64,000 bases of DNA from CAYNRA01 sp046293395 (GTDB lineage: Bacteria > Bacteroidota > Bacteroidia > Cytophagales > Spirosomataceae): positions 1,381,742 through 1,445,741 of the forward strand of contig JBKBOU010000001.1 in NCBI GenBank assembly GCA_046293395.1. Direction: 5' to 3'. A model generated the notes under the pieces. That model saw nothing but the letters and a program-made list of their open reading frames with translations. It searched no databases and was not told the origin of the DNA. A program made the position numbers and the translations under genes. Shown here piece by piece: positions 1 to 8,658 of this stretch. How positions within the stretch are numbered: position 1 is the first letter of the stretch; every line of letters starts with the position of its first letter.

Positions 1-1548
1 CAACATGGTGATTTAGATATTTCTTTCGATTTTATGATGGCGCAAGGAGCCAATTCAGGCATATATTTGCAAGGACGATATGAAATTCAGCTGATGGATA
101 GTTGGGGAAAAAAAGCACCCAAATACAATGACCTCGGTGGTATTTACGAGCGTTGGAACGATCAAATGCCAGACGGACAAAAGGGATTCGAAGGTTCCGC
201 ACCGAGAGTCAATGTAGCTAAAGCTCCTGGAATTTGGCAACATATCGACATTTCTTTCCAAGCACCCCGTTTTGATGTTAGTGGCAAAAAAATCCAACCT
301 GCCAAAATTCTATCTATTACTCTAAATGGCATTCGTATTCATGAAAATGTCGTACTTTCTGGGGTCACACGCGGCGCTATTGATGCAAAAGAAGTGGCAC
401 TCGGCCCGTTGCGTTTCCAAGGAGACCATGGTTCACTCGCACTGAAAAACATTCAATTTCATTCGTTCGACAAACAAGCCGGAGCTGTATCCAATCTATC
501 CTACAAAACCTACTACGGCAGTTACCCCCACGATGAAGATTTGTCTAAATTAACACCTCAAAAAACAGGAAAATTAGACGCAATAACCTGGGAAGTCACC
601 GACCAAACCAATGACTACGCCTTTGTCATCGAAGGAAACTATTTCGCCCCTACTGCCGGAGAATACACATTTAAAGTTCTTGGAACTGGAAATACAACAC
701 TCCATATCGACGGCAAAGAACTCTTAGATAATAAATGGACGACTAGCCAAACGACACGAACTGCCCGCGTCCAACTCTCTCAAGGGATGCATTCGCTTCG
801 TTTATTTAATAATAAGCGAGACGGTTGGTTGCGGCCATCGTTGGCACTTTGGTCGGCAGGCCCTGGCTTCCGCGAGACGGCTCACCACGGCGTAAGTGCT
901 TTGATTGCCGCGACGCCTTCAGACCCCATTTTGGTAGAAGCCATTGCACCAACGCATCTTCGTAGTTTTATGGATTTACCTTCCCAAAAACGGATAGTCC
1001 ATGCGATTTCTGTGGGCGACCCAAGTCTCATTCATTATTCGTATGATCTAGACAATGGTTCGCTCTTCCAAGTTTGGCGCGGTGAATTTCTCGATACAAC
1101 TCCCATGTGGAACGACCGAGGCGACGGTTCCTCAAAACCTCTCGGTGCGCTCGTTTATTTACCCAACGAACTTACCGTTGCAAAACCAGGAACATCCAGA
1201 CAAGATACAACAGGGACAGGTTTTCGTCCGCTTGGGTATCAACTAGATGCGCAGGATAGACCTATATTTCATTACCAAATCCACGGACAACGCATCACAG
1301 ACACGATTCTACCCAAAGAAGGCAGAGGATTTGAGCGAACAATGACTGCCTCTGGAAACGGTCTATTGGCACAACTAGCCAAAGGAAAGCGTATTGAAGC
1401 TATCAACCCTACGTCTTTCCTCGTCGATAATTCATATTATATCGAAGTTCCTCGTTCAGCCACTCCGCAACTCAGCCAAGTCGGAGAAATGCAAGAACTG
1501 ACGGTCGTTTTATCTCCTACACCCTTTTCCTATTCCATCTTATTTTAA
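1..1548 (+). CDS. DUF1080 + PA14 domain secreted protein, 5'-truncated
   Basis: The frame is open to the left edge, so the true start and any signal peptide lie outside the window; 515 residues are visible. The first ~155 residues match the DUF1080 fold (Pfam '3-keto-disaccharide hydrolase', concanavalin-like): a GNSG-like motif (ANSGIYLQGRYE) followed by QLMDSW is the family signature. Residues ~165-285 form a PA14-type carbohydrate-binding domain (AGEYTF, LHIDGKEL). The last ~210 residues (with WRGEFLDTTPMW) resemble a region found in large secreted cytochrome c-containing proteins of the phylum; I do not know its function. The next gene starts 15 bp downstream and encodes a sugar dehydrogenase-like cytochrome protein, so the pair probably acts together on extracytoplasmic sugars. 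The exact substrate cannot be read from the sequence. Confidence 0.75.
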   Translation, partial: QHGDLDISFDFMMAQGANSGIYLQGRYEIQLMDSWGKKAPKYNDLGGIYERWNDQMPDGQKGFEGSAPRVNVAKAPGIWQHIDISFQAPRFDVSGKKIQPAKILSITLNGIRIHENVVLSGVTRGAIDAKEVALGPLRFQGDHGSLALKNIQFHSFDKQAGAVSNLSYKTYYGSYPHDEDLSKLTPQKTGKLDAITWEVTDQTNDYAFVIEGNYFAPTAGEYTFKVLGTGNTTLHIDGKELLDNKWTTSQTTRTARVQLSQGMHSLRLFNNKRDGWLRPSLALWSAGPGFRETAHHGVSALIAATPSDPILVEAIAPTHLRSFMDLPSQKRIVHAISVGDPSLIHYSYDLDNGSLFQVWRGEFLDTTPMWNDRGDGSSKPLGALVYLPNELTVAKPGTSRQDTTGTGFRPLGYQLDAQDRPIFHYQIHGQRITDTILPKEGRGFERTMTASGNGLLAQLAKGKRIEAINPTSFLVDNSYYIEVPRSATPQLSQVGEMQELTVVLSPTPFSYSILF

Positions 1549-1563
1549 TGTTTAGACCCTTTC

Positions 1564-3498
1564 ATGATGAAAAAACACGTATTTTTTATATGTCTTGTTG
1601 GGCAATTGCTATTTACCAGCAAGGGGTGGGCACAAGAGTCACCCAAAGAAGAAGATTTCTATAAAATCGTGACATTACCCGTTCCAGAAGGCATTTTGTT
1701 GGAAGTGGGTGGCGTTACGTCGCTTCCGAATGGTTCCATTGCGTTAGCTACCCGACGAGGAGATGTTTGGGTCATAGAAAACCCAACGAGTCGCCAGCCG
1801 TATTTCCGTAAATTTGCTTCTGGTTTACACGAAGTCCTAGGACTTGTTTACAAAGAGGGTTCCTTCTATTGCGCACAACGCGGTGAATTAACCCGATTGG
1901 CAGATACAAATGGTGACGGCAAGGCAGATTTGTACGAAACTGTGCACGCGTGGCCGATTTCCGGACATTACCACGAGTATTCCTTTGGACCTAAAATAGC
2001 GCCAGATGGTAGTTTTTTTGTAAGTGGAAATGTTGCTTTTGGTGATGAAGAATGGTGGCGAGGAGAATCCAGAGTGCCTACACGAGGATGGATGTTCCAG
2101 ATTACTCCCGATGGCAAGCGAATCCCTTGGGCTACGGGTATGCGCTCCCCTGCTGGCTTAGGTATGATTGATGGTGACTTATTTTATACGGACAACCAAG
2201 GAGACTGGATGGGTTCAGGTGGTATTTGGCATGTAAAAAAGGGTGGATTTATGGGTCATCCTGCGGGGCTAAAATGGGCTGCGGATTCTCCTGTTCAAAT
2301 TACTGAACAGCAGTTTTTTGCGCTGCGCGATAACCGCCAAGTACGTGCCGCCAATGGTACGATGCTAAAACCTGAAAACGTACAAGAAGAAACGCCTGAA
2401 CTCTTATACGAACTGAAAGATAAACTCCCAGGTTTGCAAACTCCGGCGGTTTGGCTTCCGCATGGTATCCTAGGAATTTCTAACTCAGAGATTCTCAAAG
2501 ACGAAACTATGGGTGCTTTCGGCCCATTTGCTGGTCAACTTTTTGTCGGCGACCAAGGGCAATCCAAAATTATGCGTGTATTCTTGGAAAAGGTAAACGG
2601 AGAATATCAGGGAGCAGCTTTTGATTTCCGTGCCGGATTTCAGTCGGGCGTTTTGCGAATGGCATTTGCGCAAGATGGTAGTTTATTTGTCGGCGAAACC
2701 AACCGAGGTTGGGGCTCAGCCGGTGATGCCAACCAAGGGTTTCAACGACTCGTTTGGAACGGAAAAGTGCCTTTCGAAATGCTTGCCGTTCGGGCGATGC
2801 CAGATGGTTTTGAGATTGAATTTACTCTTCCAATTGACCCTACCTCCGCTGAAAATCTAGGAAATTACGCACTCAATAGCTTTTTGTATAAACACCATCC
2901 TGTCTATGGTTCACCACCTGTGAACCGGAAAGAACTGACTATCAAGGGCGTAAAGGTTTCAGCTGACCGAAAAAAAGTACGTCTCGTCGTCGATGGGCTT
3001 CGTCCGTACTATATTCATGAAATCAATCTGGACGGGATTCGCTCCGCTGAAAATGCGTGGTCTTTGGTTCATCCTACCGCCTATTATACCTTGAATACCA
3101 TTCCTTCCGGAACAAAAATGGCAAGCAATGAACTGAAAGGAACAGCTCCTGCCAAAACAACACAAAAGCCTGTTAATCAGGCAAATACCAAACAATTAAT
3201 ATCTCCTGACGCGAAAGGAAAACCAGTTGCAACAGCCGTTCAGCCGACATTCGCCACACTCAAACCTTTGCTTCAAAAACATACGTGCTTGGCTTGCCAC
3301 GCAGAGGACAAGAAAGTGATTGGTCCGGCATTCAAAGAAATTGCAAAAAGAAAATACAGCGATGAAAAAATCGTTGAGTTAATTTATAATCCGAAACCAG
3401 AAAACTGGCCAGATTACGCGACACCCATGGCACCCATGCCGCAAGTGCCTCGAAAAGATGCCCTTCAAATTGCAAATTATATCAATAGTTTGCGTTAA
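1564..3498 (+). CDS. Secreted PQQ/sorbosone-dehydrogenase-like beta-propeller with C-terminal cytochrome c domain
   Basis: The 644-residue protein has a signal peptide (hydrophobic stretch ending GWAQ at ~24). Residues ~35-430 look like a six-bladed beta-propeller of the glucose/sorbosone dehydrogenase type (repeated LPNGSIALATRRGDVW-like blades and an ADTNGDGKADL calcium-like loop). A c-type cytochrome domain closes the protein: the heme motif CLACH has Cys575, Cys578 and His579, and Met622 or Met625 in a PMAPMP loop is the likely axial ligand. Such proteins oxidise sugars or alcohols outside the cytoplasm and pass electrons to the respiratory chain. It follows the DUF1080-PA14 gene by 15 bp, so they are probably co-transcribed. 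A second ATG three bases on could also be the start. Cofactor and substrate are inferred from the family only. Confidence 0.8.
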   Translation: MMKKHVFFICLVGQLLFTSKGWAQESPKEEDFYKIVTLPVPEGILLEVGGVTSLPNGSIALATRRGDVWVIENPTSRQPYFRKFASGLHEVLGLVYKEGSFYCAQRGELTRLADTNGDGKADLYETVHAWPISGHYHEYSFGPKIAPDGSFFVSGNVAFGDEEWWRGESRVPTRGWMFQITPDGKRIPWATGMRSPAGLGMIDGDLFYTDNQGDWMGSGGIWHVKKGGFMGHPAGLKWAADSPVQITEQQFFALRDNRQVRAANGTMLKPENVQEETPELLYELKDKLPGLQTPAVWLPHGILGISNSEILKDETMGAFGPFAGQLFVGDQGQSKIMRVFLEKVNGEYQGAAFDFRAGFQSGVLRMAFAQDGSLFVGETNRGWGSAGDANQGFQRLVWNGKVPFEMLAVRAMPDGFEIEFTLPIDPTSAENLGNYALNSFLYKHHPVYGSPPVNRKELTIKGVKVSADRKKVRLVVDGLRPYYIHEINLDGIRSAENAWSLVHPTAYYTLNTIPSGTKMASNELKGTAPAKTTQKPVNQANTKQLISPDAKGKPVATAVQPTFATLKPLLQKHTCLACHAEDKKVIGPAFKEIAKRKYSDEKIVELIYNPKPENWPDYATPMAPMPQVPRKDALQIANYINSLR

Positions 3499-3510
3499 TG
3501 TGCCGCTGAA

Positions 3511-3545
3511 AAGTCTGTTGGTTTGAAAACCAACAGACTTTTTTA
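3511..3545 (+). terminator. Rho-independent terminator after the cytochrome gene
   Basis: A perfect inverted repeat, AAGTCTGTTGGTT (3511-3523) against AACCAACAGACTT (3528-3540) with a TGAA loop, runs into a T-rich tail. It ends the first operon and separates it from the glycosyltransferase gene. Confidence 0.9.
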
Positions 3546-3557
3546 TTTTACTTGCTT

Positions 3558-5174
3558 ATGCGTATATATCGTTTTGCTTTCCCAATTTTACTACTACTGT
3601 ATATTGCCTATCTACCGCTCGATGTGCTTGAAGTCGATGCAGCTCAATATGCTTCGATAGCACGTGAAATGAACGAACGCGGAGATTTTCTGCAAGTCTA
3701 TCACCGTGGGGAGGATTACCTAGACAAACCACCTCTGTTGTTTTGGTTGGCAAGCCTTTCCTTTTCTATGTTTGGGGTTTCAACGTGGGCGTATAAACTT
3801 CCTGCCTTTCTAGCACTTCTTTTGGCACTCATTAGTACCTATCGCTTCACCAAAATTTGGTATTCGGCGCAAACCGCACTTCTCGCCACACTCCTTTTGG
3901 GCTCGTCTCAAGCCTTTTTCTTGCTCGTAAACGATGTCCGGACAGACGGTCTGTTATTGTCTGCACTTATTGGTTCGTTAGCCCAAATTTCAGATTATTG
4001 GAAAAACAAAAAGAATACATCTCTCCTACTTGCCGCATTTTTTGTTGGGCTAGGGATGCTTGCCAAAGGGCCCATTGCCTTGGTATTTTTTGGGTTTGCC
4101 GTGGGTGGACATGTATTGGTTCGGCGCGAATGGAAACTCCTTTTTTCTGTCCAATGGTTCTCTTTTCTCGGGATTATCTTACTTGTGCTTCTTCCCATGT
4201 GTATTGGACTTTATCAACAATTTGATTTACATCCTGAAAAAACTGTCTATGGTCTTCAAGGTCCTTCAGGATTAGAATTTTATTTCTGGACACAAAGTTT
4301 TGGACGAATAACGGGGGAAATCTATTGGAAAAACGATACTTCTTTTTTGTACTTTTTCCACACGATTCTCTGGGACTTTCAACCTTGGATTCTCTTTTTA
4401 ATTCCTGCTCTTTTTTATAAAATCACGCGTTTTCGGCAGTCCACAGAATGGATGAGTCTTGCTGTTTTTATCCTAGGGTTTGCTTCTTTGTCTTTATCGA
4501 ATTACAAACTTCCCCATTATATTTTTCCGTTATTGCCTTTTTCCTCTATTCTGTTGGCGGATTATCTTCTATCGACTTCTTGGAAAAACAAGGCGATTCT
4601 TCGTTTACAAAAACTCCATTTCGCGAGTTTACATCTGTTCTTTTTTCTCCTTGTATGTAGCCTATTTTTCTTTTTTGATGCACCCAATTCTTGGTTTATT
4701 TGGTTGGTTGGTATAGGTTGGCTTTTGCTCAGCAGTATTCCTTTTCTATTTCGTTCCTCTTGGCAAAAAACAGTAATATCAGGACTCATTGCGAGTTTGT
4801 TCTTCACGTTTTCACTCAGATATTATCTCTATCCAGCTTGGTTTTCGTATCAATCAACGAGCATTCTGGGAAAAGAAATTCACGCGCAAAAATGGCCGGT
4901 AGATCGTATTTTTTGTTTCCGTGTACATGGTCATAGCCTTGATTTTTACGCGCAACGAATCATTCCATTTGTTACGCTCTCATCACTTGAAAAAAACACG
5001 TATATCTATACGGATGTCGTTGGTAAAAAAGAAATAGAAGCAAATTGGAACGGAAATATAGAGGTAATGCAAACATTCAGCCATTTTCAAGTGAGTAAAT
5101 TAACTGTTCCATTTTTACGAAAAGATACGAGAGAGCAAACATTGGAAACAAGATACCTACTTCTCATTCAGTAA
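3558..5174 (+). CDS. ArnT/PMT-like membrane glycosyltransferase
   Basis: The 538-residue protein is highly hydrophobic, with about 11-13 predicted membrane segments. Near the N-terminus it carries an acidic pair in LEVDAAQYASIAREM and then a DKPPLLFW loop, which is the signature of the GT83/PMT_2 family (ArnT, undecaprenyl-phosphate sugar:lipid A transferases and relatives). A second DVRTDG acidic loop follows at ~120. Such enzymes move a sugar from a polyprenyl-phosphate carrier onto lipid A, protein or another envelope acceptor on the outer face of the inner membrane. I chose the ATG at 3558; a TTG two codons upstream is also possible but weaker. It is a single gene between a terminator and a long AT-rich gap, so the neighbours do not show the acceptor. 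Confidence 0.8.
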   Translation: MRIYRFAFPILLLLYIAYLPLDVLEVDAAQYASIAREMNERGDFLQVYHRGEDYLDKPPLLFWLASLSFSMFGVSTWAYKLPAFLALLLALISTYRFTKIWYSAQTALLATLLLGSSQAFFLLVNDVRTDGLLLSALIGSLAQISDYWKNKKNTSLLLAAFFVGLGMLAKGPIALVFFGFAVGGHVLVRREWKLLFSVQWFSFLGIILLVLLPMCIGLYQQFDLHPEKTVYGLQGPSGLEFYFWTQSFGRITGEIYWKNDTSFLYFFHTILWDFQPWILFLIPALFYKITRFRQSTEWMSLAVFILGFASLSLSNYKLPHYIFPLLPFSSILLADYLLSTSWKNKAILRLQKLHFASLHLFFFLLVCSLFFFFDAPNSWFIWLVGIGWLLLSSIPFLFRSSWQKTVISGLIASLFFTFSLRYYLYPAWFSYQSTSILGKEIHAQKWPVDRIFCFRVHGHSLDFYAQRIIPFVTLSSLEKNTYIYTDVVGKKEIEANWNGNIEVMQTFSHFQVSKLTVPFLRKDTREQTLETRYLLLIQ

Positions 5175-5598
5175 TCCAACCCTACTTTCTACTTCTTGAT
5201 ACACGTATTTTTTCCTCAAATACAATGTATGTGTGTCTTACATTTTACCTAAAACGAACACAAAGAACTTCTAAGATTCATAAAACGGAGTACGCATAGA
5301 CAAAAGTTTTGAGTGCGAATGGAAGCAAAAAAAGAAAATACGAACCGACTATCTTTTTTAGTACGACTGATTTGTATAAAAATTTTACTTTTTCGTAGTA
5401 ACAAAACGTGCTTATTATAAGCTATTTATATGTAATTTATAATAAACATAAAAAATCGTTATACAACAAAGTAAAAAAAGGCTGGTTTGGAAGAAAATGT
5501 TTGAATCGACGGATACACACATTTGGTAGATAAAGATGTCCCAATTACCCGAAACAACAACTTCATCTACGAGTAGAAAAACAAAACAAAAAACAAAA
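5175..5598. other. AT-rich intergenic region upstream of the carbonic anhydrase
   Basis: About 420 bases without a convincing gene. An in-frame ATG at 5536 would add 21 polar residues before the signal peptide of the carbonic anhydrase and is not accepted as the start. No clear terminator for the glycosyltransferase and no perfect TAnnTTTG promoter was found; the stretch is rich in A and T runs. Confidence 0.5.
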
Positions 5599-6408
5599 AT
5601 GAAACAGACAATTCTTTTGGGGGCAGCAATGCTTTGCCTTCATACATTGGCAAATGCCCAAACCCAAATCAACAAAAAAACAAACAAATCAGATCTCAAA
5701 ACAGCAGAAAACGCCAGAACTATTGTCATTGACTCTGCGCAATGGAGGAAGGAATACTATGTTGTCAATCGAGATTCAGCTTTTGCGGACCCACGCATCG
5801 CTTTGAAGAAACTAGCTGGTGGAAACAAGCGGTTTGTCGAAGGAAAAAGCATTCGCCCAAGACAAGACATGAGCACAATCAAGGAACTTGAAAATGGACA
5901 AACGCCTTTCGCTACCATTGTAGGTTGTTCTGATTCACGCGTGCCAAACGAAATGATTTTTGACCAAGGTTTGGGTGATTTATTCATCATTCGTACCGCC
6001 GGACAAGTATCGTCGGCTGCTTCTTATGGCAGCATGGAATTTGCCGTTGCAAAATTGAAAACGAAACTCATTGTTGTGCTTGGTCATACAGAATGTGGCG
6101 CGGTGGCAGCAGCGGTGCAACGCCCAGAGAATGTTCCAGGGCATATTGTCACACTTATCAATGAAATCAAACCAGCCGTGGCGAAATGTTCTCATTTACC
6201 CGGCGACCCGGTGAATAATGCAGTAAGGCAGAATGTCATTGACCAAGTGAATAACCTGCGTGATTTAGACCCAATTTTGCATACAAAATACGTCGATGGC
6301 GAAATCCTGATTGTAGGTGCAATCTATGACATCCACACAGGAAAAGTAGAGTTCCTAGAAGAAACGTTGTATAATTTACCTCGTCCAAAAGCAAAAGAAA
6401 CAAAATGA
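5599..6408 (+). CDS. Exported beta-class carbonic anhydrase
   Basis: The 269-residue protein interconverts CO2 and bicarbonate. Zinc ligands and the catalytic dyad are all visible: Cys110 in GCSDSR with Asp112/Arg114, and His163/Cys166 in GHTECG. The sequence begins with a signal peptide (MKQTILLGAAML...ANAQ), so the enzyme should act in the periplasm, whereas most bacterial beta enzymes are cytoplasmic. The start at 5599 puts this signal peptide at the true N-terminus; an upstream in-frame ATG at 5536 would bury it. The next gene, a DUF2490 outer-membrane barrel, starts inside the stop codon (ATGA), so both proteins are made together. That suggests a shared role at the envelope, perhaps in inorganic carbon or pH handling; this is inference. 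Confidence 0.92.
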   Translation: MKQTILLGAAMLCLHTLANAQTQINKKTNKSDLKTAENARTIVIDSAQWRKEYYVVNRDSAFADPRIALKKLAGGNKRFVEGKSIRPRQDMSTIKELENGQTPFATIVGCSDSRVPNEMIFDQGLGDLFIIRTAGQVSSAASYGSMEFAVAKLKTKLIVVLGHTECGAVAAAVQRPENVPGHIVTLINEIKPAVAKCSHLPGDPVNNAVRQNVIDQVNNLRDLDPILHTKYVDGEILIVGAIYDIHTGKVEFLEETLYNLPRPKAKETK

Positions 6409-7166
6409 GACGGTTTAGTTGGCTTCTTTTTCTCTTCTTGATTGCATCGAATACACGGGTTTCAGGGCAAAATAACCGACTAAATCACTCCAACGCAATT
6501 GGTTGGTACAATTACTTTGGAACTTTCAAACTAGCCAAAAAATGGGGGCTTCATACAGAGTACCAATGGCGAAGAGAGCAATTCATCACCAATTGGCAGC
6601 AAAGTTTGGCACGTGTGGGCGTCAATTATAGACCAAATTCAGGTGTTCTTTTTCGGGTAGGATATGCCTGGATAGAAACTTTTCCGTACGGTGAATTTCC
6701 TTTGAATGGTTTAGGACGTGATTTTACGGAACATCGAATTTTCCAGATGGCTCAGTTATCTCACAAGCAAGCTAATGTGCAGCTTTCGCATCGTTTTATG
6801 TTGGAACAGCGGTTTGTCGGCAGATATAGCTCTGCCGATGTCACGAAGGAAGATGAATTTCCGCTTTTACATAGAATGCGGTATATGTTCCGGGCAGATA
6901 TTCCGCTGAGCAAAAGTAATCCTGCGAAATCTCCTTATCTAGCCGTTTATGATGAGGTGATGATAGGTTTCGGGCCGAATGTCAATGCCAATGTTTTTGA
7001 CCAAAACCGGATTGGTGTTTTAATCGGGAAACCTATCACCAAAGCCGTTCGGCTTGAGGGCGGTTATTTGAACCAAACCGTTCAATTTGGACGGTTAATC
7101 AACGGTCAAAATGTGTTTCAATACAATAATGGCTTGATTATCAATATGAATATTCAGGTAAACTGA
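6405..7166 (+). CDS. DUF2490 outer-membrane beta-barrel protein
   Basis: The 253-residue protein has a signal peptide (hydrophobic to ~20, ending SGQN) and then alternating hydrophobic/polar strands with many aromatic residues, as expected of a small outer-membrane barrel. The order of motifs (WYNYFGTFKLAKKWGLHTEYQ, YRPN, RVGYAW, EHRIFQM) matches DUF2490, a family of unknown function common in Bacteroidota. Its ATG overlaps the stop of the carbonic anhydrase gene by four bases, implying translational coupling. A strong terminator follows. No catalytic residues are recognisable; a pore or structural role is a guess. Confidence 0.75.
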   Translation: MRRFSWLLFLFLIASNTRVSGQNNRLNHSNAIGWYNYFGTFKLAKKWGLHTEYQWRREQFITNWQQSLARVGVNYRPNSGVLFRVGYAWIETFPYGEFPLNGLGRDFTEHRIFQMAQLSHKQANVQLSHRFMLEQRFVGRYSSADVTKEDEFPLLHRMRYMFRADIPLSKSNPAKSPYLAVYDEVMIGFGPNVNANVFDQNRIGVLIGKPITKAVRLEGGYLNQTVQFGRLINGQNVFQYNNGLIINMNIQVN

Positions 7167-7179
7167 TTGAGATTACGTC

Positions 7180-7220
7180 AAAATGCCCTAGAAAATCTTC
7201 GGAATTTCTAGGGCATTTTG
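7180..7220 (+). terminator. Terminator after the DUF2490 gene
   Basis: A 15-bp perfect stem (AAAATGCCCTAGAAA at 7180-7194 with TTTCTAGGGCATTTT at 7205-7219) encloses a 10-base loop containing CTTCGG. The A/T ends let it work in both directions, and the next gene converges from the right. Confidence 0.9.
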
Positions 7221-7353
7221 ATTGGTAAGTTATTCACATAAAAAGCGGCTTGTTTCTATAAACCAACGAATTTCGAATTTTCTAACTAAACGTATAAAGA
7301 AACAAGACTATTAAGTATAAATTATTGATAAACAAATACTTACAAAAAATTAA

Positions 7354-8445
7354 TTAACGTACATCTCGCCACCAACGCGTTGTTTCTACTGGTTTTTGTA
7401 AAGAAAGTGGCTGCCCGATACGGGGTGTATAGATAGGTAAATCACCGGCATTTTTCAAGAAAACCTCGACAGATTCATCCCAATCGTGCAAAGCCAATTT
7501 GAATTTTCCCCAATGGACGGGAATGACTTTTTCAGCACCTAATTCATGTACGACTTGCGGAATTTCTTCGGGTAAATTGTGGATATTTTTCCAAAACGTA
7601 TGATATTGGCCGCATTCAATAATAGCCCAATCGAAAGGGCCGTATTGTTGACCAATTTGTTTCATGTGGCTTCCATAACCTGAATCACCGCCGAGGAAAA
7701 TCCGTTGTTCTGGTGTTTGAAGTACGTACGAAGCCCATAACGTGTTGTTTCTTTTCAGGCTACGACCCGAAAAATGGCGACTTGGAGTGGCAGTCAATGT
7801 AAATCCTGAACCGATGGAAACGCTTTCGTGCCAATCCAACTCCGTAATTTTTGTGGAGGGATAGCCCCAATATTCGAGGTGTTCACCTACACCCAAACCC
7901 GTAATTACCCGTTTTACTTTGGGTTGTAGCGACTTTACGGTCTCGTAGTCAAGGTGGTCATAGTGATCGTGCGACAGAATAAGTATGTCAATTTCAGGAA
8001 AATCCGAAGGAATATACGCATCTGAACCTTTAAAACTAGGAACGCCAAATGAGAACGGCGAAGCGTGTCCACTAAAAACAGGATCCATCAAAATGGTTAA
8101 TCCATTGATTTTCAACAAGTAAGAAGAGTGCCCAAACCAAATAAACGTAGGTTCTGCGAAATATTGGGTCAAATCAGTTTTTATAGACGGGATAGGTTCG
8201 AGTGGAGTTGGTCGTTTGGCGACAGGGAAAATATACTCTTTGAGTAACTTCCAAAACGTATATTCTTCTGAGAAAGTAGGCGTAAAATCTAAATTTTCGA
8301 AAACCCCTTCTTTGTATTGAGGAGATGTCGCCATTTTCGCTAATCTTTCTTTTTTTTCGGGGCTTTTTCCGAGTTGGGGTCGTACAATTATATATACGAC
8401 ACCGATACCAACAACAAGTGCAAATCCAATAATTTTGATAAACAT
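7354..8445 (-). CDS. Membrane-anchored MBL-fold hydrolase (NAPE-PLD/UlaG-like)
   Basis: The 363-residue protein begins with one hydrophobic segment (residues ~4-22) that probably anchors it in the membrane. The rest is a metallo-beta-lactamase fold: the metal motif HDHYDH gives His159, His161, Asp163 and His164, followed by His224, Asp254 and His311 (PVHWGKF). The motif spacing and the FGHSSYLL and DPVFSGHASP stretches fit the NAPE-PLD-like/UlaG-like branch, which acts on phosphodiester or lactone substrates. The substrate is unknown. It stands alone: it converges with the DUF2490 gene and is 213 bp downstream of the restriction enzyme gene, with no obvious operon partner. Confidence 0.85.
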   Translation of the reverse strand: MFIKIIGFALVVGIGVVYIIVRPQLGKSPEKKERLAKMATSPQYKEGVFENLDFTPTFSEEYTFWKLLKEYIFPVAKRPTPLEPIPSIKTDLTQYFAEPTFIWFGHSSYLLKINGLTILMDPVFSGHASPFSFGVPSFKGSDAYIPSDFPEIDILILSHDHYDHLDYETVKSLQPKVKRVITGLGVGEHLEYWGYPSTKITELDWHESVSIGSGFTLTATPSRHFSGRSLKRNNTLWASYVLQTPEQRIFLGGDSGYGSHMKQIGQQYGPFDWAIIECGQYHTFWKNIHNLPEEIPQVVHELGAEKVIPVHWGKFKLALHDWDESVEVFLKNAGDLPIYTPRIGQPLSLQKPVETTRWWRDVR

Positions 8446-8658
8446 GTACGCTATGATTGACGAGCCTTCTGATTTCTTCCTTTTTGCGAGCGAATAAAAA
8501 AGCGACCCAAGGGTTAAATATACGCCATAACAAGCGATTATAGGACAAATAGGTTCCCTTGGGGAAATCCGAGAGCCTGGAAGTTAGGTTGTTGGGGGAG
8601 TTGATTTGGTAGTTTGGGTTTCGTCTATGTATTCGTTTAGAATGTTGAGGTGTTCACC

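Noticed and set aside
8174..8548. 124-residue frame overlapping the MBL-fold hydrolase on the same strand
   Set aside because: Most of it lies in another frame of a well-supported gene; the sequence is Arg/Cys-rich as expected of a shadow frame.
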